Assembly (NCBI GenBank): GCA_002337385.1
Contig: DDFY01000017.1
Coordinates: 467 to 7,038 of the forward strand
Direction: 5' to 3'
Length of the DNA: 6,572 nt
From: Erythrobacter sp. UBA1916
GTDB taxonomy: Bacteria > Pseudomonadota > Alphaproteobacteria > Sphingomonadales > Sphingomonadaceae
Shown here: positions 1 to 6,572 of the stretch, piece after piece
Numbering within the stretch: position 1 is the first letter of the stretch
Layout of the letters: the number at the start of each line of letters is the position of its first letter
Notes under the pieces: model-generated
What the model was told of the DNA's origin: nothing
The model's database searches: none
Seen by the model: the letters and a program-made list of their open reading frames with translations, nothing else
Translations under genes and position numbers: made by a program

Positions 1-1049
<1,049 letters not shown>

Positions 1050-1056
1050 CATTGAG

Positions 1057-1061
1057 CCTTT
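1057..1061 (-). promoter_or_regulatory. Ribosome binding site of atpA
   Basis: The minus strand reads AAAGG here, 7 bases before the ATG at 1049 and 4 before the ATG at 1052. It lies in the 26-base gap after the atpH stop. It favours the second of the two tandem ATG codons, in agreement with the P-loop numbering of the family. Confidence 0.6.
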
Positions 1062-1075
1062 CGGTAATCGGCGTT

Positions 1076-1633
1076 TCAGGCGCTCTTCATGGCCTGGGCA
1101 AGCGAGTTGAGACGGGTGCGGATCGAACTATCGATGCGCTTGGAACCAATGGTAACGACGAGCCCGCCCAGCAGGTCGGGGTCGACGCGGGACTTGAGCT
1201 TCACAGTGCGGCCCTCACGAGCGCGCAACCGGCCTTCCAGCTCGCCCAGCTGGGCATCGCTGAGCGGGTGCGCGGAGGCGACTTCGGCCTGCACTTCGCC
1301 GCGCTGGGCAGCGGCGATGGCCGCAAAGGCGCGAATGATGCCGGGCAGATCGGCCACGCGGCGATTGTTCGCCAGCACGCCGAGGAAATTCTTGGTCAGC
1401 GGCGAAAGCTCGAGGTGATCGGACAGACCGACCATCACCTTGGCAATCTGTGACCGCTTGATCTCTGGATTGCGGATCAGCGCACGCAGATCGCTCGATT
1501 CGCGCAATGCAGCATCGAGCTGGTCGAGATCAGACTCGACTGCAGAAACGGTGCCCGCCTCGCTGGCGAGATCGAACAGGGCCGAGGCGTAACGCCCTGC
1601 TAGGCTGGCCTGAATACCGGCGGAAAGCTCCAC
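1076..1633 (-). CDS. atpH: ATP synthase F1 subunit delta (OSCP family)
   Basis: The delta subunit sits on top of F1 and joins it to the peripheral stalk. From the GTG at 1633 the protein has 185 residues, in the usual 175-190 range. It begins VELSAGIQASLAGRYASALF, which matches the opening helix of the family (the GRYA-ALF pattern). Central family features are the LIRNPEI stretch and the NFLGVLANNRR stretch. The C-terminal signature (about residues 149-185) contains DPDLLGG, IGS and DSSIRTRL, typical of this subunit. An in-frame ATG at 1699 would add 22 residues of low-quality leader, has no clear ribosome site, and would leave very little untranslated leader after the candidate promoter. The GTG has GAAGGA ten bases upstream, so I prefer it. 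The gene precedes atpA by 26 bases on the same strand, as in the atpHAGDC order of alphaproteobacteria. The product is clear; the start is less certain. Confidence 0.94.
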   Translation of the reverse strand: MELSAGIQASLAGRYASALFDLASEAGTVSAVESDLDQLDAALRESSDLRALIRNPEIKRSQIAKVMVGLSDHLELSPLTKNFLGVLANNRRVADLPGIIRAFAAIAAAQRGEVQAEVASAHPLSDAQLGELEGRLRAREGRTVKLKSRVDPDLLGGLVVTIGSKRIDSSIRTRLNSLAQAMKSA

Positions 1634-1643
1634 GCGCGAAATA

Positions 1644-1649
1644 TCCTTC
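1644..1649 (-). promoter_or_regulatory. Ribosome binding site supporting the GTG start of atpH
   Basis: The minus strand reads GAAGGA ten bases before the GTG at 1633. The spacing is a little long but acceptable. No comparable purine-rich site precedes the alternative ATG at 1699, so this motif decides the choice of start. Confidence 0.55.
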
Positions 1650-1704
1650 AAACTGTCCGAGTAGACGATGTGTGTTCCGCCGGAGAAGATGGGGCACATA
1701 GAGC

Positions 1705-1766
1705 GCCCCCCGGCAAACTCGGCGCGCGCCTAGCATCGAGAGGGTAGGGATGCAAGGCCGGGGGGC
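1705..1766. repeat. Perfect 10-bp inverted repeat flanking the candidate atp promoter
   Basis: GCCCCCCGGC at 1705-1714 is matched exactly by its reverse complement GCCGGGGGGC at 1757-1766, with 42 bases between the arms. On the minus strand one arm lies just upstream of the candidate -35 and the other just after the expected transcription start. It could be a paired protein-binding site, or a long-looped stem in readthrough RNA from the protease gene. There is no U-tract, so it is not a normal intrinsic terminator. In DNA this rich in G and C the match may also be chance. Confidence 0.5.
1728..1755 (-). promoter_or_regulatory. Candidate promoter of the atpHA... operon
   Basis: On the minus strand TTGCAT (1755-1750) is followed after 16 bases by CTAGGC (1733-1728). 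This resembles the TTG-rich -35 and CTA-type -10 of alphaproteobacterial housekeeping promoters. Transcription would start near 1720 and give a leader of roughly 87 bases before the GTG of atpH. The site lies in the 163-base gap between the protease stop and atpH, where an operon promoter is expected. The call is from the bases alone; the -10 match is only moderate. Confidence 0.45.
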
Positions 1767-1796
1767 AAGCCTTTGGCAGGTAAAGTGTGTCCGTCG

Positions 1797-3374
1797 TCAG
1801 TCCGTGCCGTTTTTGCTCAGCATGCAGGTATAGACAAGCCGCTCGTTGGGCCGGTCGGGAAGCGCCGACATCACCGAGCCCTGATCGATTCCCAACTGGC
1901 GCGCAGCCTGCTCGCCAGCGCCGCATTGCGGGGCCTCGTATTGCTCGCGCCGCTCGCGCGCATCGCTCATCGCATTGCGATCGAGCAGGTAGCGCTCGAC
2001 GACATATTCGCGCGATTCGGGATCGAAGCGATTGACCGACACGGCCGCTTCCGTTTCCGGCACCAGAACGCGGGTCCAGTCGCCGGCATTGAGGCCGTAC
2101 TGGGTCCGTCCGTTGATGCAGCCTTGCGCGCTCCAGCTGATCTCAAGGTCCTGCATGGGGGCGCTGGTCACGCGGCTGCGCTGCTGGTCGAGCACGCAGG
2201 AATAGGTCGCCTCGTCCAAAATCACGCCAGTCGGCTGATTGCCGTTCTCATCGCTGGGCAGGTCTGCATTCAGCGCGGCCTGCACCTCGTTTTCTATATC
2301 GGCGAAGGCGGGACGGGTGAACCAGGCGATGGCGGCGCCAACCAGCGCAACAATCGCCACGCTGCCTGCCACCGCGCGCAGGCGCATGTCGCCGCGCAGG
2401 TGCATCAGATAGGCCGCGCCACCTGCCGCCAGCGCGATCACGAACAGCAGTAGTGCAAGTGCCATCTGGTTCGCGCGGGCATCGATCGTGCGATAGGTCA
2501 GATCGCGGCGCAATTCGTCCATTTGCCTTGACCGGTTGGCCTGGGCCTCTTCGGCCAGGCGACGCTCTGCGGCGAGCATCTGCTGGCGGCGGGCTTCATC
2601 CTCGGCATCCAGTTCGGCCAGCGAGCGGCAGGGCAGCGCGTTCAGTTGCGGCTGAATATCGTTGGCCCGCAGGAAAGGCAGCAGCTCGCGCGTGCTGACA
2701 GCAAAGAAGAACTCGGCCTCGGTCCCCTCGCTTTCGGCGCCGAATGAGTTGACCCCGATGACCCGTCCGCAATTGTCGACCAGCGGCCCGCCCGAGTTAC
2801 CGCGCGCGATGGGCGCGGTGTGCAGGAGCGTGTCCATCTCGCGGCTCGGGCGGCGGCCCGAGAGAAATCCGGTGCTCATCACCGGGGGAATGGCGCGGAA
2901 CAGGTCGTTCTGGTCGAGCCCCTGTGCGCGGTCGACATTCATAGGGTAGCCGATGGCGGTGACGGAGCTTTGCCCGCTGGCCGGATTGCCCGCGATGGTG
3001 AGCACCGGCAGGTTCATGTTCTTGGTTGTCTTCAGAATGGCCAGATCGTTGCGCGGGCTGACCGAAATGGGCCGGGCATAGACCGCATCCCCGCCTTCCG
3101 GAGGGACGATGCCGATGGCGAGGCGATCATCCTCAAGGGCCTGATTGATGACGTGAGCATTGGTCACGATCCGCTCATTCGCGACGACGAAGCCGGTGCC
3201 ATGTCCGATGGGAAAGATCTTGCCGCCATCGCGCCCGATGATGACCACGCGCACCACGCCGCGTGCGGCAGCGGCAATGTCGGCCTCGTCGGCCTGCGCC
3301 GGTGCGGACTGGACCATAGCGGCAAACAGTGCGCCGAGCGCCAATGCGAGGAAGCGAATTTTGTGCAGGATCAT
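1797..3374 (-). CDS. Exported trypsin-like (S1C/HtrA-like) serine protease with two membrane helices and a Cys-containing C-terminal domain
   Basis: The 525-residue protein starts with a signal peptide (residues 1-28, hydrophobic core LALALGALFAAM, likely cleavage after AQA). A chymotrypsin-fold protease domain follows (about 35-240) with a complete triad: His74 in TNAH, Asp110 in NDLAIL and Ser194 in GNSGGP. There is no PDZ domain, unlike DegP or DegS. Residues 252-292 are charged and heptad-like, probably a coiled coil. Two membrane helices follow (about 304-326 and 334-353), joined by a short Arg-rich loop, RGDMRLR. By the positive-inside rule that loop is cytoplasmic, so both the protease domain and the C-terminal domain (354-525) should be periplasmic. 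The C-terminal domain has four cysteines (393, 419, 484, 517), enough for two disulfides, and I recognise no known family in it. The start is backed by an AAGGGGG stretch just before the ATG. The gene is divergent from ada and lies upstream of atpH in the same direction. The substrate is unknown; a role in envelope stress or protein quality control is inferred. Confidence 0.88.
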   Translation of the reverse strand: MILHKIRFLALALGALFAAMVQSAPAQADEADIAAAARGVVRVVIIGRDGGKIFPIGHGTGFVVANERIVTNAHVINQALEDDRLAIGIVPPEGGDAVYARPISVSPRNDLAILKTTKNMNLPVLTIAGNPASGQSSVTAIGYPMNVDRAQGLDQNDLFRAIPPVMSTGFLSGRRPSREMDTLLHTAPIARGNSGGPLVDNCGRVIGVNSFGAESEGTEAEFFFAVSTRELLPFLRANDIQPQLNALPCRSLAELDAEDEARRQQMLAAERRLAEEAQANRSRQMDELRRDLTYRTIDARANQMALALLLFVIALAAGGAAYLMHLRGDMRLRAVAGSVAIVALVGAAIAWFTRPAFADIENEVQAALNADLPSDENGNQPTGVILDEATYSCVLDQQRSRVTSAPMQDLEISWSAQGCINGRTQYGLNAGDWTRVLVPETEAAVSVNRFDPESREYVVERYLLDRNAMSDARERREQYEAPQCGAGEQAARQLGIDQGSVMSALPDRPNERLVYTCMLSKNGTD

Positions 3375-3399
3375 GGCCCCCTTTTGCCTTTCCTCGCTT

Positions 3400-3408
3400 T
3401 AAGCGCAA
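3400..3408 (+). promoter_or_regulatory. Ada-box-like operator upstream of ada
   Basis: TAAGCGCAA here differs in one base from the E. coli Ada box AAAGCGCA and includes the GCAA element of the binding site. The upstream AAT element seen in E. coli is replaced by GCT. It lies about 45 bases before the ada ATG, which is the -45 to -54 position if transcription starts at or near that ATG, and so fits an activator site just upstream of -35. It also overlaps a small palindrome, CGCTT-T-AAGCG (3395-3405). Methylated Ada binding here to induce its own gene is inference by analogy with E. coli. Confidence 0.5.
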
Positions 3409-3417
3409 GATTTGGGA

Positions 3418-3446
3418 AGCATAGCTCACATTCCGGCCTTAGATAA
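3418..3446 (-). promoter_or_regulatory. Candidate promoter of the serine protease gene
   Basis: On the minus strand TTATCT (3446-3441) is followed after 17 bases by TATGCT (3423-3418). Transcription would begin near 3411 and give a leader of about 36 bases that contains the purine-rich ribosome site. The -35 is a weak match. The site lies in the 78-bp divergent spacer and overlaps the candidate ada promoter on the other strand. Confidence 0.35.
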
Positions 3447-3447
3447 T
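3442..3447 (+). promoter_or_regulatory. Candidate -10 element of ada, implying a leaderless transcript
   Basis: GATAAT lies five bases before the ATG at 3453, so transcription should begin at or next to the start codon. The region where a -35 should be (about 3419-3424, GCATAG) does not match consensus, as expected of a promoter that depends on an activator. No ribosome site with usual spacing precedes the ATG, only GGGG one base away, which agrees with a leaderless message. Confidence 0.4.
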
Positions 3448-3452
3448 GGGGC

Positions 3453-4478
3453 ATGGACCTTCCACTTGCCCAGATGGCCGAAGCCTTCGCCCAGCGCGAC
3501 CGCGCCTTCGACGGGCGTTTCGTGGTCGGCGTGATCTCGACCGGGGTCTATTGCCGCCCCTCGTGCCCGGCGCGCAGGCCGCGGCCAGAGAACTGCCGCT
3601 TCTTTAGTGGAGCAAACGAAGCGGAGCGCGAAGGCTTTCGCCCGTGCAAACGCTGTCGTCCCAGTGAAGTGGCGCGCGACGAAGCGGCGGTGGCGCAGGC
3701 GCTGGCGATGTTGCGCGCTGAGGCGCGGCCTGTGCCGCTGGGCGAGTTGGCGCAGGCTTGCGGCTATTCTCCCACGCATTTGCAGCGCGTGTTCACGCGG
3801 GCGACGGGGCTTTCTCCTGCGGCCTATGGCAGGGCGCTGCGGCAGGAGGCGGCGCGTGCGCGGCTGAGCGAAGCGGGCGAAGTGACCGAAGCGATCTATG
3901 CAGCAGGCTTCGAGGGGCCGAGCACGTTCTATGCGGGAATGGAGGGAGCACTAGGCATGACACCATCTATATGGGCGCGCGGCGGTGAGGGCGTGACGAT
4001 AAGCTGGACGGTGGCCGAAACCAGCCTGGGCCCGATGTTGGTGGCGGCGACGGCGAAAGGGGTGTGTCGGCTCTCGTTCAACGAAGGCGAAGACGACCTG
4101 CGCGCACGCTTCCCGCGCGCCGAACTGGCGCAGGGCGGGGCAGATTTCGCACGATTGGTCCAGCAGGTGGTCGCGGCGGTTGAGGCTCCGGGCACGGGGC
4201 CGGACATTCCTCTCGACGTGCAGGGCACCGCGTTCCAGCAGCGCGTGTGGGACCAGCTCCGCCAGATTCCAGCGGGCGAGACGCGCAGCTATGGCGAAAT
4301 CGCCGCCGCGCTGGGCCAGCCGGGGGCTGCCCGCGCGGTGGGCAGTGCCAATGGCGCAAACCCGGTTGCCGTGCTGGTCCCGTGCCACCGGGTGGTTCAG
4401 GCAGGCGGCGGGCTGGGCGGCTATGCCTACGGCGAAGCGATCAAGCGCGAACTGCTGCAACGAGAGCGCAAGGACTAG
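3453..4478 (+). CDS. ada: Ada: bifunctional DNA methyl repair protein and transcription activator
   Basis: The 341-residue protein has the full E. coli Ada layout (354 residues). The N-terminal zinc domain (about 1-75) takes methyl groups from DNA phosphotriesters. It has C34 and C38 in YCRPSC and C65 and C68 in CKRC, corresponding to E. coli C38, C42, C69 and C72, with C34 the expected acceptor. An AraC-type helix-turn-helix region follows (about 80-175; GYSPTHLQRVF, then AGFEGPSTFY and LGMTPS). The C-terminal O6-methylguanine methyltransferase domain (about 185-338) contains GTAFQQRVW and the active-site PCHRVV with C311, matching E. coli C321. All catalytic and zinc residues are present, so both repair activities and the regulator function should be intact. 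The gene is divergent from the protease gene and ends 15 bases from the convergent LOV kinase. It has no alkB or alkA partner in the window. An Ada-box-like site upstream suggests self-induction by alkylation damage. Confidence 0.96.
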   Translation: MDLPLAQMAEAFAQRDRAFDGRFVVGVISTGVYCRPSCPARRPRPENCRFFSGANEAEREGFRPCKRCRPSEVARDEAAVAQALAMLRAEARPVPLGELAQACGYSPTHLQRVFTRATGLSPAAYGRALRQEAARARLSEAGEVTEAIYAAGFEGPSTFYAGMEGALGMTPSIWARGGEGVTISWTVAETSLGPMLVAATAKGVCRLSFNEGEDDLRARFPRAELAQGGADFARLVQQVVAAVEAPGTGPDIPLDVQGTAFQQRVWDQLRQIPAGETRSYGEIAAALGQPGAARAVGSANGANPVAVLVPCHRVVQAGGGLGGYAYGEAIKRELLQRERKD

Positions 4479-4493
4479 CCGCAGGAGCGCGCC

Positions 4494-5573
4494 TCAGTCG
4501 TCAGGGTCTTGCGAACCGAGTGCGCTCAACGGAATGGTGATCGTGACCGTGGTGCCCTCAGCCCCGGTTTCGACATCGATTGTGCCGTCGATCCGCGCGG
4601 TCAGGTCACGCACGATGCGCGCGCCGAGGCTGCCCTCGTTGGGCCAGTCGATCCCCTCGGGAATACCGCCGCCGTTGTCGGCGACCTGCAGGCAGGTGTT
4701 CTCGCCGCTGTCGTCGCGCCACAGCCGCACATTCACCTCACCCGGCTCGTCATCGCCAAAGCCGTGCTGGAGCGCGTTGGTGAGCAGTTCGGAAACCAGC
4801 AGGCCAACCTGCGAGGCGCTGTTCAGCGTGGCGCGCACCTCGTCGGTCTCGAGGTTCATGCGAACCTCACGGTGTCCGTCGATCATGTTGAGCGCGCTGC
4901 ACACGCGGCTGACGTAAGCGCCGAGCGCGATCGAGCCCTTGCTGTTGCCCCCCGACCGGCTGAACTCATCATAGAGCATGTTGAGCGCCTCGACGCGGTT
5001 GGCGAGCACTCCGAGCGCGTCCTTGGTGTTGGTGGTGCGGCGCGATTCGAGGCGAATGAGCGACAGCAGCAGCGCGAGGTGGTTCTTCACCCGGTGCTGG
5101 ACCTCGCGCAGTTGCTCATCGAGGCGGGCCGCGCGCTCGGCAAAGGCGCTGTCGGTCGGGTGCTCCGACTGGATGCCGAGGAAGTGGGTGATCTTGTCGC
5201 CATCGCGCATTGGCGAAATCAGCAGCCGGTTCACGAAGGGCTCGCCATCGGCGCGGTAGTTGAGGATGTCGAGGGTGACCTCGCGCCCGACTTCGAGTGC
5301 GTCACGAATCAGCTGGCGGTCGGCAGGACTCGTGTCGTTGCCCTGCAGAAATCGACAATTGCGGCCGATCACGAATTCGCGGTTGTATCCGGTCACGCGC
5401 TCGAAGGCGTTGTTGACATAGACCAGCGGCATATCGGGCAGCTGGGCGTCGGCGATTACCAGCGAAAAGGGCAGGTCTTCCATCGTGCTGCGCGAGATGC
5501 CGTCGGGGATGGGCGGCGCATTGGTGTGGTCGAAGCCGTTGGTGTTGTCCTCGCCCGGAAAAGTGTCGTCCAT
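4494..5573 (-). CDS. Blue-light receptor LOV histidine kinase (HisKA_2 type)
   Basis: The 359-residue protein is soluble, with no signal peptide or membrane helix. After a short acidic N-terminus comes a LOV domain (about 34-137). The photoactive motif GRNCRFLQ (70-77) has C73, which should form the light-induced bond to flavin. The flavin-contact residues N105 (LNYRADG), N115 (FVNRLLISP) and Q135 (FLGIQ) are all present, so the domain should be photoactive. A linker helix leads to a HisKA_2 dimerisation region with the phosphoacceptor H160 in VQHRVKNHL. An HATPase domain follows with N266 in ELLTNALQHG, DNGGGIP (299-305) and GSLGARIV (314-321). Size and layout resemble the E. litoralis kinases EL346 and EL368 (from memory). 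No response regulator is adjacent, as is common for this family, whose members often feed the PhyR-type general stress pathway; that link is inference here. The ATG at 5573 has a GGGAA stretch about nine bases upstream. The gene follows priA by 91 bases on the same strand. Confidence 0.95.
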   Translation of the reverse strand: MDDTFPGEDNTNGFDHTNAPPIPDGISRSTMEDLPFSLVIADAQLPDMPLVYVNNAFERVTGYNREFVIGRNCRFLQGNDTSPADRQLIRDALEVGREVTLDILNYRADGEPFVNRLLISPMRDGDKITHFLGIQSEHPTDSAFAERAARLDEQLREVQHRVKNHLALLLSLIRLESRRTTNTKDALGVLANRVEALNMLYDEFSRSGGNSKGSIALGAYVSRVCSALNMIDGHREVRMNLETDEVRATLNSASQVGLLVSELLTNALQHGFGDDEPGEVNVRLWRDDSGENTCLQVADNGGGIPEGIDWPNEGSLGARIVRDLTARIDGTIDVETGAEGTTVTITIPLSALGSQDPDD

Positions 5574-5664
5574 CGTGTAGTGTTCCCGGTCCTTTAGATC
5601 AGCCTTGCAAGCCTTTTTAGGGGCGCAAGCTGCGGGCGACTAGATGGCTTTGCGCAGGCGCGCA
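5574..5664 (-). other. 91-bp spacer between priA and the LOV kinase gene
   Basis: I found no clear terminator after priA and no convincing promoter for the kinase. The spacer holds a short palindrome, CTTGCAAG, and a second copy of GCTTGC about 20 bases away, which might be operator-like but could be chance. An AAAGGA stretch lies too far (16 bases) from the kinase ATG to be its ribosome site. Readthrough from priA is possible. Confidence 0.4.
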
Positions 5665-6572
5665 CTAAACAAAGTTATAGGGATCGATATCGATCCCCAC
5701 GCGCACTCCGGGCGGGTGTTGAACTTCGGCCAGCCATTTGCGGATGGTCTGCTGCAGCTGGGCGCTGCGCCGCGCGTTGACGAGTAGCCGGAAACGATAG
5801 CGGCTGCGCAGCAAGGCAAGTGGAGCAGGGGCAGGGCCGTAGATCTGCAAGTCGGGCAGGCGTGGTCGGGTGTCGCCGATGCGGTTGGCGGCCATGCGCG
5901 CTTCGGCCTCGTCTTCCGAGGAGATGATTATCGCGGCCCAGCGCCCGAACGGCGGGGCATGGGCATGGCGGCGCGCTTCGGTTTCGGCGGCGTAGAAGGC
6001 GTCGCGATCCCCGGCCGCCAGCGCGGCGATGACGGGGGCTTCGGGATGGCGGGTCTGGATCAGCACTTCGCCGGGCTTGGCCCCGCGCCCGGCACGGCCC
6101 GCCACCTGCGCGATCTGCTGATAGGTCCGTTCGGCCGCGCGCAGGTCGCCGCCTTCCAGCCCGAGGTCAGCGTCGATCACGCCCACCAGTGTCAGCTCGG
6201 GGAAGTGGAAGCCCTTGGTGACGAGCTGGGTGCCCACTATCACATCGATCGCGCCGTTTTCGGCCTCGGCCACAAACTGGGCGGCGCGTTCGGGCGAATT
6301 GAGCGTGTCGGAGGTGGCCACGGTCACCCGCGCATCGGGCAGGACCTTCGCCACCTCGTCGGCAATGCGTTCGACGCCGGGGCCGCAGGGGACAAGGCTG
6401 TCAGCCGCGCCGCATTCGGGGCAGGCCTTGGGCGGGGGCATTTCGTGCCCGCAGTGGTGGCAGGCAAGGCGGGCGGAGAAACGATGCTCGACCATCCACG
6501 CGCTGCAATGGGGGCATTGCAACCGGTGTCCGCACTCGCGGCACAGGGTGAGCGGGGCATAGCCGCGCCGGT
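5665..6572 (-). CDS. priA: Primosomal replication-restart helicase PriA, C-terminal 301 residues (5' end off right edge)
   Basis: PriA is a DNA helicase that binds stalled forks and starts reloading of the replicative helicase. The open frame runs to the right edge, so the start and the N-terminal DNA-binding and Walker A regions are missing; about 40% of a typical ~720-residue protein is seen. In fragment numbering, the zinc region has all eight cysteines in four CxxC pairs: C10/C13, C19/C22, C37/C40 and C50/C53. It is followed by helicase motif V (VGTQLVTKGFHFP, from about 112) and motif VI (QVAGRAGRG, from 155). The C-terminal domain ends in GIDIDPYNFV, typical of the family. Internal TTG codons such as the one at 6522 are not starts, because the PriA match continues upstream with RRGYAPLTLC. 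It is the first gene of a minus-strand run that continues into the LOV kinase. Confidence 0.97.
   Translation of the reverse strand, partial: RRGYAPLTLCRECGHRLQCPHCSAWMVEHRFSARLACHHCGHEMPPPKACPECGAADSLVPCGPGVERIADEVAKVLPDARVTVATSDTLNSPERAAQFVAEAENGAIDVIVGTQLVTKGFHFPELTLVGVIDADLGLEGGDLRAAERTYQQIAQVAGRAGRGAKPGEVLIQTRHPEAPVIAALAAGDRDAFYAAETEARRHAHAPPFGRWAAIIISSEDEAEARMAANRIGDTRPRLPDLQIYGPAPAPLALLRSRYRFRLLVNARRSAQLQQTIRKWLAEVQHPPGVRVGIDIDPYNFV

Noticed and set aside
1767..1796. An intrinsic terminator after the protease gene
   Set aside because: Only a tiny GCC-AAA-GGC stem is seen and no U-tract follows. Readthrough or Rho-dependent ending is as likely.
1773..2453. A 226-codon plus-strand open frame opposite the 3' part of the protease gene
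   Set aside because: It lies inside the reading frame of the protease on the other strand and has no domain or ribosome site. The protease frame is unbroken and has a full catalytic triad.
4479..4493. A terminator between the convergent ada and LOV kinase genes
   Set aside because: The gap is only 15 bases. No stem followed by a U-tract can be seen in it or in the adjoining gene ends.
4509..5597. A 362-codon plus-strand open frame covering the whole LOV kinase gene
   Set aside because: It is fully antisense to a gene with clear LOV and kinase motifs. In GC-rich DNA the frame opposite a real gene often stays open. Its translation shows no domain and is of low complexity.
5574..5664. An EcfG-type general stress promoter (GGAAC, 16-17 bases, CGTT) for the LOV kinase
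   Set aside because: A GGGAAC is present close to the ATG, but no CGTT follows at the right distance, so the pattern is incomplete.

Overview
The window reads as chromosomal DNA from an alphaproteobacterium, most likely a sphingomonad of the Erythrobacter/Novosphingobium type. The reasons are the high GC content, an ATP synthase alpha subunit that carries the same short insertion as its mitochondrial relatives, an atpH-atpA gene order, and a short LOV-HisKA_2 histidine kinase of the kind characterised in Erythrobacter litoralis. This placement rests on remembered family features, not on a database search.

Layout from left to right. The left end holds the first two genes of an ATP synthase F1 operon on the minus strand. 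atpH (delta subunit) comes first, followed 26 bases later by atpA (alpha subunit), which runs off the left edge after about 349 codons. A candidate operon promoter lies near 1728-1755 and is bracketed by a perfect 10-bp inverted repeat. Upstream of it, also on the minus strand, is a gene for a 525-residue exported trypsin-like serine protease. It has an unusual layout: signal peptide, protease domain, coiled coil, two membrane helices and a cysteine-containing C-terminal domain. A 78-bp divergent spacer separates it from a full-length plus-strand ada gene (DNA methyl repair protein and transcription activator). The spacer holds an Ada-box-like site and two apparently overlapping promoters. Convergent with ada, with only 15 bases between them, is a minus-strand blue-light receptor histidine kinase (LOV plus HisKA_2). 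Behind it, the C-terminal 301 residues of the primosomal helicase PriA enter from the right edge.

How the genes relate. atpH and atpA are housekeeping genes for proton-driven ATP synthesis, and priA is a housekeeping gene for replication restart. From memory, priA and atpH lie close together in many sphingomonads. The three genes between them (protease, ada, LOV kinase) look like a sensing and stress cassette in that neighbourhood. ada responds to DNA alkylation. The kinase senses blue light and has no response regulator beside it. The protease has the hallmarks of an envelope enzyme. Nothing in the sequence proves that the three act together. I saw no RNA genes, mobile elements, CRISPR arrays or long gene-free stretches; the longest gap between genes is about 160 bases.
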